Assembly (NCBI GenBank): GCA_029204225.1
Contig: MU832151.1
Span: 20,630-84,629 of the forward strand
DNA length: 64,000 nt
From: Diphasiastrum complanatum
Lineage: Eukaryota; Streptophyta; Lycopodiopsida; Lycopodiales; Lycopodiaceae
Direction: 5' to 3'
The notes beneath the pieces were generated by a model. That model was not told the DNA's origin. It did no database searches and saw nothing but the letters and a program-made list of their open reading frames with translations. Made by a program: the position numbers and the translations under genes. Position 1 is the stretch's first letter; every line of letters starts with the position of its first letter. Positions 1-11,703 of the stretch are shown in pieces.

Positions 1-2436
1 GAGAGGAATACATTAAAAGTACGTTCGACACGTTTCTTCAAATCAAAGGCATTCTACATCAAATGACTACACCTTATACACCGCAACAAAATGGTGTTGC
101 CGAGAGAAAAAATTGCACAATCATGGAGATGGCTCGTTGCATGCTTAAGCAAAGGGCGTTCCCCACAAGTTTTGGGCTGAAGCGATTATTACGGCGGCAT
201 ACATTAGTAATCGGTGTCCGACTAAAGCCTTGAAGATTTTGACTCCTTATGAAGTTTGGTATGGTAAGAAGCCATCGGTTTCTCACTTTCGCACTTTTGG
301 TTGAACGGCTTATGCATTTATTCTCGATAAGCTAAGATCCAAACTAGATGATAAAGGAGTAAAATGCATTTTTATGGGCTATAGTAGTGAAAGTAAAGGC
401 TATAGATTGTTTAATGTGGATACTAACAAAATCATAGTGAGTCGTGATGTTCATTTTGATGAGAAGAACTCCTATGATCTTGCGCCCATTCATGTCATGA
501 AAGGGGACATCCCCCAAGATGACTATGTTGAAGTGTTTCCAGATTTGGTATCACCATCTAATGTTGAAGAGGAGGGACTGCCATCATCCTCTAATGGACA
601 GCCCACTGGTTCTTCAAGCGAACAGCCCATAATTCATCAAGAGGAGCAGACATATGAAGAGGAATGGCTTGTTGAAAACTTTGGACAACATAGTCCAATT
701 TCACAGCACTTTGGACAGCAAAGTGTTGACAATTCAGATCACTTTGGACAGCAAAGCGTTGATCAAAGTAAGGGACTTTGCAGGACAGCAAAGTGAACTG
801 CTTCTATGAAGGGAAGACTCGTGCCTCATCTAAATCAGTAGAATTTGCTGACTTTTCTGATTTTGCTCTTACATCTATGGAGGATAGTGCAATAGAACCT
901 GTTTTTTATGAGCAGGCCAGAGGAGTAAAATGTTGGGAGGACGCGATGAAAGAGGAGTATGACTCACTCATAAAGAACCACACATGGGTTCTTGTTGATC
1001 TTCCACATGGAAAGAAAGTAATTGGCCGTAAATGGGTTCATAAGATCAAGTACAAGTCCGATGGTACTGTTGAAAGGTACAAGGCAAGACTTGTTGCCAA
1101 AGGTTATGCGCAAAAGGAGGGCATTGATTATGAGGAAACTTTTGCACCTACCACACGAATAACTACCGTAAGGATAGTCACTGCTTTGGTTGCCCATCAT
1201 GGTTGGCGTATGCACCAACTTGACATAAAGACAGCCTTCCTCAATGGTGATCTTAATGAGGAAGTTTACAGCAACCTGCTAGTTTTTTGGTTGCAGGTCA
1301 AGAAGACAAAGTGTGTCTTCTCAAGAAGGCTCTCTATGGACTAAAACAAGCCCCAAGGATGTGGTAACAAAAGATACACACATACTTTTGTGATTGTGGG
1401 TTTTCTAACAGCCCTAGTGAATCTACGCTTTATGTCATGCATACATCTGAGTTTATCATCATCATTTTGCTATATGTTGATGATATTATCATTACGGGTA
1501 GTAGTGAACAATATATTGCAGCCTTAAAATCTGATCTTGCTTCAGTTTATGATACATCAGATTTAGGCCAATTGCATTTCTACCTTGGTCTTGAGTTTTT
1601 GCAAGGAAAGGCTGGTATCTTCATTACCCAACAACGGTATATTAAGCAGATTTTGAAGCGTTTCAAAATGGAAGATTGCAAGCCGGTTGCTACACCAATT
1701 GAGACAGGCCTGAAGTTAAGTAATCAAAGTGGTGGTGAACCATTTGATACTACACTATATTGTCAAGCGGTTGGAAGTCTCATTTACTTATGCAACTCAA
1801 GACCAAACATATCTTATAGTGTTTCCCTCATGAGTCAATTCATGCATGCTCCATTGACATCACATTGGAAAGCATTGAAGAGGATCCTTTGATATCTTCA
1901 AGTAAGTAAAACACTTGGTCTGTTTTATCCTTCTAGTGATGATGCATGTTTGGCTGGTTTTTGTGACTCGGATTGGGGTGGAGATCAAGACACTAGACGC
2001 TCTACTAGTGGTCATTGCTTTTTCATTGGAAATTTTGCAGTTTCTTGGTTAAGCAAGAAGCAGCCCACCGGTGCTACATCCTCAAGTGAAGCAGGAAAAT
2101 AGAGCAACGTTTTCAGCCACTACGGAGTGTATATGGCTGAGACAATTACTTGTCAATATGAAGCATGGCCAGCCCTCAGCTACTCTCCTATTTATGGATA
2201 GTCAAAGTACTATTGCCATTGCACGAAATCCAGTATTTCATGCAAGAACAAAGCATATCGAGATCCACTATCACTTTGTTCGGGAGAAGCTTCATAATGG
2301 CGACACCATGCTTGAATATTGTCCCACGAAGAATAATATTGCAGATGTGTTCACTAAGGCATTGCCTAGAGTTCGATTTAAAGCTCTTTGTGAAGCTTTA
2401 AATTTGAAGCAACATGCTGATTTTCTTACCTACTGA
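1..2436 (+). pseudogene. Ty1/copia pol remnant (integrase C-term, RT, RNase H)
   Basis: Broken pol of a copia retrotransposon entering from the left edge. In order one reads the end of the integrase core (TPQQNGVAER, about 75-110), the integrase C-terminal part (GYSSESKGYRLFN, from 374), the RT start ([19 protein letters not shown], about 980), RT fingers ([20 protein letters not shown]), the catalytic YVDD in LLYVDDIIITGS (about 1470), and RNase H (CDSDWGGDQDTRRSTSGH, about 1960; TKHIEIHYHFVREKL, about 2250). Breaks: a frameshift near 173, a stop at about 302, a small deletion with frameshift at about 1268 and further stops near 1891 and 2100. The linker at 680-790 has two imperfect copies of a unit encoding HFGQQSVD. 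The polymerase motif survives but the reading frame does not. It is followed by a polypurine-like stretch and an LTR. Confidence 0.93.
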
Positions 2437-2463
2437 ATACATGCCATTTTCATTTAAGGAGAG

Positions 2464-2906
2464 CGTTAGAATAATAAATGTAAATGATGTAGAAGCCATA
2501 GGTTACTATGACCCAAAAGGTCGAGATCTGTGTAACCATGGTCATTTATATTTTAGGCCCAAGTTAGTATGAAACTAACTTGTAGGGACTCGTGGGCCCA
2601 CTAGGGGCCTATACATGTGAATCAAGTACCTAACTTGTTATTTGGGGTACTTAATTATTTTATGTAACTTATGGTAGCTAGATAGCCACTAGTCAAGTTA
2701 TTGGACAGCCAACAGTCATGAAGGTAGATAGACATCTTGGACTACTTATATGTAGCCATTCATTTGTATGAGACACACTTTTGTTAAGCAATCTACTGTT
2801 TATATTGGTTGTCCACAAGTTTCTACAAGAGGGTCATCTAACCATCTCTCTCTTCTCTTTGAGAATACTTTGTGTTAATGAATAGTCTTGATTCTGGATT
2901 CCTACA
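2464..2906 (+). repeat. 3' LTR of the copia remnant
   Basis: Follows the RNase H end and a purine-rich stretch (AAGGAGAG), where a 3' LTR belongs. It opens CGTTAGAAT (first base mutated from the usual TGTTAGAAT) and ends ATTCCTACA. The start and end are therefore nearly inverted, as in copia LTRs. The matching 5' LTR lies outside the window. Confidence 0.7.
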
Positions 2907-2929
2907 GTTTCGTCAATGCCATTTCTCTA

Positions 2930-3830
2930 TCATTTAATTTTGCATTTTCCCCCTCCATCAATTTGAAATGCCTTGAGGCTTTTTCCTAGTTTCCACGCAT
3001 TGTGGCTACCTAACTTCCAATTAACTACACACGTTACTAGTGAGGTCAAGTCATCGGAGTTGTGCAGGTAGACCAAAAACTCGGTCGAGGTTTTAAAATC
3101 TAACGGTTTTCTCTCTCTTATGTGACATTTCTTAGACAACCCTTTTGGGCCTTGGAACTCTTCTAATGCTTTACTCACCTCACTATATCCAACAAATATA
3201 CCTTTCCTTGAAGATGGATCCTCCTTGGTCCTATCATCAAGAGTTACGTTGACATAGCATGTGCATCCAAATGTTCTAAGAAAGTTTACACTCAGCCTCC
3301 TATTGAATAACATCTCAAAAGGTGTCCTTCCATCCAAAATAGCACTCGTCCACCTATTGCACAAGAAATTAGCACACAACAATGCTTGATCCCAAAATGG
3401 CTTATCGAGTTTAGCACTTAACCTCATGGCTTTAGCAGTTTCACATAAAGTCTTATTCTTCCTCTCAGCCACTTCATGGTATTGTATACTCACTCTTGAT
3501 CCCATGCTCATCACAAAAGGCCTTGAACTTGGTAGATATGTACTCTCCACCATTGTCACTCCTTAAGCACTTGATCCTTGTAGAAAATTGGTTCTCCCTT
3601 GCATTCTTGAACTTGACAAAAACATCATACATTTCACCTTTGCTCTTTAGTATATACATCCAACAAAATCTACTAAAATCATCAATGAAAGTTACATACA
3701 TCTTAGCTCCACTATTGCTAACTGTAATGTACAACCTGAAAAGGCTTTTTAGATCTAGATGGAAATCTAGTATAAGGTAGTCTATGTGACTTTGACAATG
3801 CACAAGACTCACGAACATGATTAATGCTAG
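2930..3830 (-). pseudogene. Ty1/copia integrase fragment
   Basis: Minus-strand copia integrase. Reading down from 3830 are the HSDL-like start region, the core VTFIDDFSRFCWMY (about 3700), LRSDNGGEYIST (about 3555) with the second catalytic Asp, then PFWDQALLCANFLCNR and GCTCYVNV. Core and C-terminal parts lie in different frames, so at least one frameshift falls near 3475-3560, where the SPQQNG motif is also lost. No RT or LTR is attached. It faces the neighbouring plus-strand copia head-on and is probably a separate, older insertion. Confidence 0.88.
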
Positions 3831-3849
3831 TTAAGGAACTTGCACCTGA

Positions 3850-6385
3850 GTCAAGAAAAGTGCGAGGAATGCGAAGGTCTTTACAAAACTGATACTAAGT
3901 TAAAATAGGCTAAGTGTCGGCTTTTTCGAGACTCGTCATTTTTTCTTCCAATTGCTATGCTAAGTTTTTCCTTGCCTAGAGACCCACTGATTATTTTACC
4001 TCTTGCTCAGTAAAAGCAGATTATTAGTCTTTCTGGTGTTAACCAAATGTTAGCTCTCTTGAAACCATGTGTGAAGGTCTGTCTCAGAAGCCTATGATCA
4101 TCCAGGGTTGTGTGTAGGAATGCTAAGAAGTCTTTAGTAGAGGTTCTAAATGATACCATTGTGGAGTGAGAATGTGGTGAGGATCACCTGTGAGCTGCAC
4201 TAAATTGTGTTAAGACTATAGAATTGAGCAGAAAGGGTGTGTGTATGTGTTGCATTTGGTAGATAAGACTGTAGATCAGTGTGTGAAAGTCTATGTTACA
4301 GGCTATGTAAAAGTGAGAAGCAAGTGAGCATTACCAAAAGCCAGACAAAGGAGCAATACCTATCAACAGATCATCAATGACAATCAATTACCTGTGTCAC
4401 TACATAGCTGCAGGGATGAAGCAAGCACCCATCAGTTCTAAAGCAAGATAGGCAGTATGCCCTCTCTCCACATTTCATGCAGCTACCACACATGAAAGTG
4501 GAAATGACACTCCATACACTCAGTTGTCATGAAGATCCGATTCACAGTAAGCAAAGTGTTTACAAAATGAGCAGTCACCAACACAGTGGGCCTCTGTGGC
4601 CAGAAGACCAGAGCCAGCGCACTTTTTGCCTTCACTGAGCTGCAGTTAGGAGCGCGATGCACCCTTGGCTTTGAAATCGTTGATCCGCAGTCAGCAAACT
4701 CAAAAATCAGGTCAGAAATGCGTGATGAAGAGGTCGTGCTACTGTGAGCCAGAAGTGCGAGCTGTGGGCACCTACTGTGAGCCAGAAGCAGATCGTAGAA
4801 AGAGATACAATCGCGACCAGAATAGTAGGCCGTGAGCCACAGAGCCATCGCGAGTGGAGAGCAGTGAATGAGCGCTCTTCAACTTTCCTAACCAGCTCGC
4901 TTCAGTTCCACGAGTGTGCACCTCTCTTCCAAAGACGTGTGGTGAAGAGTAAGAGCAAAGGTTTGTTGGAGAAGTGGCCTCACAAAACCATTTTTCAAAC
5001 GACGGTTCACTCTTATCATTGGTGACTGAGCCTCCCCTTCCATTGAGCACGATCTGACAACCAGTAGTGAGTTATATTTTCCCATCACCCTGAATGGTCG
5101 TATTGCTGCTTCAACTCTTTTTCTCATTAAATAAAAGTTTTGAATGTGTATCTGACTAACACGCATTACGCTTACGAAGTTGAGCCTCAACTAGTATAAA
5201 TATCTATAATGGTAGCCGAAGTGCTCAACTGAATCTGTAATTTGGTTTTTGCAAGTTTTCAATACTCATACGGAATGTCTGATAGAAAAACTAATGCCAT
5301 AGGACTTTGGATCATGTAAAACCCCAACCTCTTGGAATATAGAGGGAGGGCTACCGGCACCAAGTGAGGCAGAATATCCTCCCGAGCCTAGAAAATAAAA
5401 ACATTCTCATGCCAAACCTAGAACACAATTCCCATTGTGCTGTTGGAATACACGGGCATTGCGAGATTCACGGGCCCCTGGAACCCGAGTCCTCTCACTA
5501 GCACAAGCATAAGAAGAAGATGATCTAAGAAAAACCTACCAAGCCGTAAAAGTCCGAACTGACGAAATATGCGAAACACTCATTATCAGTTAGTCAACAC
5601 CCCCTCGACCTAAGGGAATACCCTACTCGAGCTACAAAATTTGACAGTGATATCAATAAAATCATTTCCTAGCATCATACAATATGGATAAATCAAGCAA
5701 GGGAAAGAGATATGCCAATTATAGAGAAAGGAGGGGGGGGAGGGTGTGAATTGTGAAATCCATATTATGACATGATACCAAATCACAAATATCACAAGGT
5801 TTTGAAATCTATACCGTCAATGTTTAGGCCACCTTCTTGGAGGATCCTTAGCAGATGATACCCTCAAAAATTAGCTACAAGGATGAGTCCCATGCTCCTA
5901 TAGGCTAAGCCCCAAGACTTGAAGGTTGTCTCACATACCATCAAGACCTGAGAATAGGACTAATTTCCTTAAGATCTCTATGTGGTGACGATACTATATT
6001 TGGGATTACTGCTTGAGGGATAGAAAATAGTATTAAGACGGCTTTTTAAAAGGAGTAAATGATACTACCAGATGCAAGCTCGAACAGGGAGCTCACTATA
6101 GAACCCAAGAAATAGCTATCATTGGCAGATAGAATAAGAGTCTAAAGTCACCCAGGTTGTGTCACATCTAGAATAGACCAAAATGCAACTTGTCATCGAG
6201 AGGACCGGCATTCTAAGAGTCAAGCACAATGATAGATAATTGAGTACACATGAGAGAGAGTGGAATGTTCTAAAAGTTCAAGATCCCTCACCAAAGTCTG
6301 CCTATCATTGCCAGCAAGTGGATATAATGTCCAATACGATTCAGTTACGATCTCTCATTGGTCATACCTCTAAGAGCCCGGAAAA
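3850..6385. other. Stretch without recognisable gene
   Basis: No conserved coding region was found on either strand. Open frames of 60-120 codons here overlap on several frames and look like chance. A 17-bp direct repeat (CTACTGTGAGCCAGAAG) occurs at 4739 and 4772. A purine run (GGAGGGGGGGGAGGG) lies near 5730. The segment is probably decayed LTR-element DNA, which is inference from its surroundings. Confidence 0.5.
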
Positions 6386-6389
6386 CTCT

Positions 6390-7500
6390 CATTGACCTGG
6401 GAGTACGGGGTGATCAGTGGGGCCCCCAAGATTGGAATTGGTCAAACCGTGTAAGGACAGTGTGGGTCCTTCCCTCGCTAAGGCATTTTGGCTGGACCAA
6501 TCCCTAGTCAAAATTTGCCTGAACAACTTTACTTCTCCTAGATCCGATATTTCGAAGTGTCTCAAAATATCTGCCTTCACCTATGCAATCAGGTTGTCGC
6601 ACCTTGACAAAATCAGGGTGTTGTCTACATAGACACTGATAATGATAATCTCCCCATCTATGACTTTCACATAGACATTGTAATCAGCCATTAAAGGCTG
6701 GAAGCCTAAGGATCTGAGTGCTTGATCCTTCTTCTTGTACCATTGCCTGGCAGACTCTTTCAGTCCATAGATACTTCAGTGCATTTTGCAAACATAGTCA
6801 TAAAATGACTTGCAGGTAAAACCTGGTGACTAGTCCATATAGACCTCTTCTTTCAGATCATCATGCAGAAAGGATGTCCTTTCATCTACAATATTGATTT
6901 TTAGATTGTAGGCTGCTACATAAGCAAATAAAACTCGTATAGAGAGCCTTGACTTTTCTTTGTGTCTTATTTTCAACAAATGCCTTGAACTGTTTGAAGA
7001 ACTTGAATTCTTCAGAAGTGTTCTTCAAAAAATAGGTGACAGTTCTTCAAGAAAAATCATCAATAAAGGTTAGAAGGTAAATGGCTCCCCCTGTGGAAGC
7101 AGTCTGCAGAGGACCACAATGTCACCATGTACAAGATCTAGCAAATCTTTATAAAAATGGCCTGAATCATAATTGAATAAGATTCTAGCATGTTTTCTAA
7201 TAATATAGCTCTCACAGAGAGAGTCGATTTGCTAATAGATGGGAGATCTTGCACTAGATTCAGATTCGACATTTGTTAAATAATTTTGAGATTTAAATGG
7301 CCTAGTCTGAAATGCCATAGCATATCAATCGACTCAGAAGTTGAAGTGTGAAGAGCTTGACTATTTGTAGAATAAGAATGGCTTAGCTTGTAAAGATAGC
7401 CACATCGACTCATACCGAAAGCTAAAGCATTTCTAGATTTGTCAAGAATAGTATGGTCTTCTTATGACCAGAATCAGTGATTCTGCTAATTGAAAGCAAA
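6390..7500 (-). pseudogene. Decayed Ty1/copia pol (pre-integrase to RT)
   Basis: Translating the minus strand downward from 7500 gives a badly broken copia pol of a different lineage from its neighbours. Pieces seen: pre-integrase HFRLGHLNLKIIEQMS and LVQDLPSISKSTLCES (about 7300-7210), KDLLDLVHGDI (about 7135), a short integrase piece ending FKQFKAFVENKT (about 6975), then directly RT material (FLHDDLKEEVYM, about 6850; ISVYVDNTLIL, about 6630; HFEISDLGEVKLF, about 6560). The RT catalytic site reads YVDN, the second Asp being lost. Most of the integrase core is missing. It abuts the plus-strand copia at about 7500 head to head. Confidence 0.8.
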
Positions 7501-10091
7501 TTTTTAAGCTTGATGCTAATGTTTTTCTTGGAAGTGTGAACATGGTGAAGGAGGAGCTCAATCAAGTGGAGCTTTGGTATAAGAGGTTGGGCTACCCCAA
7601 CTTCAAATCTATGGAGATGCTATGCACCAAGGATCTTGCTCTCGGCCTCTCAAAGACACTCTCAAAGTGTGAAAAAAGTTGTGAAGCTTGTAGCCTCTCA
7701 AAGGCACACAAGCTACCTTTTGATATCTCTTCCACTAGATCTACAAAAGCATTAGATCTTATTCATAGTGATGTGCACTCTTTCTCTCAAGAATCTAATG
7801 GAGGTGCATCTATGTATGTATCTTTTATTGATGATTACTCTAGATACACTTGGATTGAACTTTTGGATTCCAAAAGTAAAGTGTTTGAAGCTTTTGTTAA
7901 GTTCAAAACTCTAGCTGAAAATCAACTTGATGCTAGAATTAAAGTATTAAGGAGTGATAATGGTGGAGAGTATATCTCCACGAAGATGATAGAGTTCCGT
8001 AAATCCAATGGCATTAAGAGATAACTTACATGTACTTATAGTCCTCAACAAAATGGTATAGCTGAGAGGACGAATAGAACACTATGTGAGTGTGCTAAGG
8101 CTTTAAGGATAGATGCATCTCTACCTAAGTCCTTTTGGGGAGAGGCTATTATTTGTGCAACTTATTTGTGTAATAGATTGCCATGTAAGCCCATTGGAGG
8201 CATAACATCTTATGAGGCTCTATTTTGTAAGAAGCCGAATCTTAAAGATCTAAGAATTTTTGGATCAACTTGCTATGTTTTTCAAGCTTTAGATACAAGA
8301 AAAAAGGATGATCCTACTTCTATTAAAAGGATCTTTGTTGGTAATGCAGAAAATAGCAAGGGATATAGAGTCTATAATCCAATCACTAAGAAGATTTTAG
8401 TGAGTAGAGATGTTACTTTTGATGAAGGTAACTACTACAAGTTGAATGAGAAAGCTTCTAATCCATCTTATGTCAAGGATCTTGTAAGGTTTCAGGAGGA
8501 GCCTACATGTGATCAAGATCTTGAAGATCCATCTCAAGATCCGAGGACTCCAAGGAGATCTACAAGAAGGAAGGCCAAGCCCTCAAGGCTCACCTATGTT
8601 GACAATGGTGAACAAAGGAAAGATCTACATTCACTTACCTCTTACACTTTTCTAACTTCTATGTTTGATGAGCCAAGTTGCTTTGAAGAAGCTATGGAGT
8701 CACAAGAATGGAGGGATGCCATGCAAAAAGAGTATGATGCTCTTATGGAGAATCATACATGGAAGATTGTGGATCGTCCTCAAGGAAGAAAGCCACTTGA
8801 GTGAAAATGGATCTATAGATTGAAGTACAATCAAGATGGGAGCATCAACAAACACAAGGCAAGGCTAGTAGCAAAGGGGTTCTTGCAAACCAAGGGAGTA
8901 GATTTTGATGAAACTTTTGCTCCTGTTGCTAAGCTAGTTTCCATAAGGTTGATTATTTCTCTTGCAACAACTTTCAATTGGCCTCTATTTCAACTTGATG
9001 TGACTAATGCTTTTCTCAATGGATATTTGGAAGAGGAGATTTTCATGAGGCAACCCGAGGGCTTCATCAAAGAAGATCAAGAGGAAAAAGTGTGTTTGTT
9101 GCTAAGAAGCCTTTATGGGCTTAAGCAAGCACCTAGAGCTTGGTACTCTAGGTTGAATATCTTCTTGAACTCTATTAGTTTGTTGTAAGTGCTATTGATC
9201 CTTCTTTGTACTTAAGATTTAATGATGGTAAAATCATCATTCTCATTTTGTATGTTGATGACATTATCCTTAGTGGAAATGATCTTGATGCTATACAAGA
9301 AGTGAAAGTAGCATTGTTTAACGAGTTTAAGATGGTGGATCTTGGTAATCTTCATTTCATATTAGGAATAGAAGTTTCAAGAGGCAAAGATTTGAGTTTT
9401 ATTTGTCAATCCAAATATGCTTTTTCTATCTTAGATAAGTTTGAAATGAAAGATTGTAAAGGAGTAGATACTCCTATGGAGCAAAATGTGAAAGTCTCTA
9501 ATGGTGATGATGAAGCATCCTTTGAGGACATCACACTATATAGAAGACTTGTAGGCTCCCTAATCTATATTACTATAACTAGACCTGATCTAAGTTATAG
9601 TGTAGGTAAGCTAAGCCAATCTATGCAAAATCCATTGGTTTGTCATTGGAAAAATACAAAAAGGGTGTTGAGGTACATCTCGGCCACCAAGAACTTTGGC
9701 ATTTTGTATCATGGATCTAACCTTCCTATCTTCAACCGAGTCAAAATACAAGGCATTAACATCAACAGCCAAGGAGGTTTTGTGGTTGAAGAGGCTTTTG
9801 ATGGAGTTACAAGTCATGGAGGCCGAGGAGCAACCAATCATATATTGTGACAACCAATCAAGCCAAGCATTAGCAACCAATCCCACATTCCATACAAGGA
9901 GCAAGCACATTGCTCACCATTTTGTGAGGGAAAAGGTTCAAGCAAAGGAGATCAAGCTACATCATGTGTCTTCTTCAGATTGCCTTGCTGATCTACTCAC
10001 TAAAGCCTTGCCAAAGGCTTCATTTATCAAGTTAAGGTCAGCCTTAGGTGTTGTAGATAGATGTACTATAGTTGTATCATGTAAAAATTGA
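7495..10091 (+). pseudogene. Ty1/copia pol, 5'-truncated, RNase H deletion
   Basis: Starts abruptly in pre-integrase (FKLDANVFL at about 7500; ELWYKRLGYPNFKSMEM). Then come the zinc-binding CEACSLSKAHKLPF, integrase core (SFIDDYSRYTW; VLRSDNGGEYIS), SPQQNGIAERTNRTLC, integrase C-term (NAENSKGYRVYN), RT ([47 protein letters not shown] at about 9250 with intact YVDD), and RNase H end (YCDNQSSQALATNPTFHTR). Breaks: stops at about 8022, 8802 (TGA where a Cys codon is expected) and 9186. A deletion at about 9715 joins YHGS to STESKYKAL and removes the first RNase H catalytic Asp region. Gag and protease are absent. Confidence 0.93.
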
Positions 10092-10095
10092 GGAG

Positions 10096-10690
10096 TGTTA
10101 GAATTTAGCAATTTTCACATGGTTTTTGATGAATATTAGACATCTATGTGGATCCACACAAGTGAGGACCTGTCCACACGTGTGAAATGACACTTGTAAT
10201 ATTCAGATCCATTTTGATTAGCTTTCATTTGAGGCTAATATGACATCTCCTAAATTATAGGAGTTAGGTCCTAGATTGTAGGAATCTAGAAGGTCAACAC
10301 AAACCACCAACGGATGATGTGGCAAACTTGATAGATCTTATCCAAAGTGGATATGGATAAATACAATGAGCTTTCCCACACGTGCTGGATGCAGCTTAGA
10401 GAGAGATTATGGTGATTTTGTACTTGATCCATGATGGATCCATTTTTGAGCTAATGATGAGAAATCTTGGTTTGTGGAGCTATCATTGTGTTTTGACTGT
10501 CTTAAGCACTTTCTTTGTGAATGAATGCTTTGTAAATGATAAGTAAACTATTTCTCTATTATTTGGCCGTACAGTAGCTGTACTTCACACGTGTGAATCC
10601 ATGGATCATCTTTTTTTATTGTTCTTGCTTGGAATCACAAAGATTGTCAAGTAGAAGCTAGATTTGGAAGCTAGTCTTGATATAGATCAA
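10096..10690 (+). repeat. 3' LTR of the 7.5-10.1 kb copia (end approximate)
   Basis: Begins TGTTAGAATT immediately after the purine-rich GAGGAG at the end of pol, the normal polypurine tract/LTR junction. It contains two perfect CACACGTGTG palindromes (10175 and 10586) and a palindrome-like GTACAGTAGCTGTAC. The right boundary is not sharp because a minus-strand copia fragment follows from about 10700. No 5' LTR partner was found. Confidence 0.6.
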
Positions 10691-10699
10691 GATCCCAAG

Positions 10700-11085
10700 C
10701 TACCAATCACTCTTTGTGATCATTTGTAGATCAATTTCAGTCCTTAAACTCTGAAATTTGACAATATGATTAGTGGCTCCACTATCCATGAACCACTCGA
10801 AACTTGGTTTTTTAGAAACCATAAAAGCATAATCTATATCAATAAGATTTGCTTCCTCCTCCACTTGTGGCTCCATAGATGCTAAGGTGGCCATATTAGG
10901 TTCTTCATGATCTTCAATAGATGCCTCATGCTTTGCTTTCTCTATTCTTTTCCTACAATATTTGATGGTATGTCCCTCTTTGTGACAATAGAAACATATC
11001 ATCTTCTTTTTGAACTTTGAAAAGTTATCTTCATCTCCTTTAGAGGATGTAGAAGAAGAAATACCTTTTCACGTTCCCTTTGAGA
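10700..11085 (-). pseudogene. Ty1/copia gag zinc knuckle and protease fragment
   Basis: Minus-strand reading gives a CCHC zinc knuckle (CFYCHKEGHTIKYC, spacing C-2-C-4-H-4-C) followed by the retroviral-type aspartic protease motif FMDSGATNHI. The upstream side reads a Ser/Lys-rich gag tail with one in-frame stop. It ends at about 11085, where plus-strand copia sequence begins, so this is a rearranged junction. Confidence 0.85.
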
Positions 11086-11094
11086 ACTCTCTAC

Positions 11095-11255
11095 TAATAG
11101 GAAAGCAAGACTTTATGGTGTTCTTTACATTCCTTCACTTTCAAAGAATTTGCTAACTGTTGGTCAAATGATAGAAAAATGATACATGGTAAAGTTTGGT
11201 GGTGATGCTTCTTTCATTACAAAGGAAGAAATCTTGGTTGCTAGGGGCAATAGAT
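11095..11255 (+). pseudogene. Left half of an interrupted copia pre-integrase region
   Basis: Reads VLYIPSLSKNLLTVGQMIEK, a stop, then VKFGGDASFITKEEILVARGN. This matches the pre-integrase segment also seen at about 32.6 kb, where the equivalent residues continue into GKLFKLDACVISKN. Here the frame breaks off at ...ARGN, and the continuation MQGRLFKIDTFVMANKK appears only at 20618, on the far side of the 9.36-kb TIR block. This pins the insertion site of the block. Confidence 0.85.
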
Positions 11256-11287
11256 ATTAGAGAAACTTAGAGCCCAATGAGGGCCTT
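11256..11287 (+). repeat. Left terminal inverted repeat
   Basis: The first 10 bases (ATTAGAGAAA) are identical to the reverse complement of 20610-20619. Over about 33 aligned positions there are seven mismatches or fewer, clustered at bases 11-16. The exact outer base may be two or three bases inward (TAGAGAAA). Confidence 0.7.
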
Positions 11288-11703
11288 TGATAAAGATGCT
11301 TTTTATTTTTTTTCTTATTTTCATTGCCATGTGGACCAATTGAAACCTTAGCTTCGGGGTTCTACGTAACGTAGAATTTTCCAAATATAAATAAAATAAA
11401 AACTTTTTATATATACTGTTGTTTCGTCAGGCAGCATGTGGAAATGCTATTGGTTGATGAGGCCTGCCCTTCCATCTCATCACAGCCCGAAGAGATCCAA
11501 AAATATTGAAAAATGAATATGACAAATGGTTGAGATGAGAAAATCGATGTACCATTAATGTATATGCATTGTCAAACCATGGTTAACAGGGATAACCAGA
11601 GTTAATTTGTGGCGCCAAATAGATCAGTGTTTCAAATTTTTGCCAACACTTTTTCTCAGATTCATGGCTTTTTGTCTACGCAAATTTTAAGATTCATAGT
11701 TCA

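Noticed and set aside
4483-5190. Several 90-120-codon ORFs as genes
   Set aside because: They overlap each other on both strands and show no family motif.
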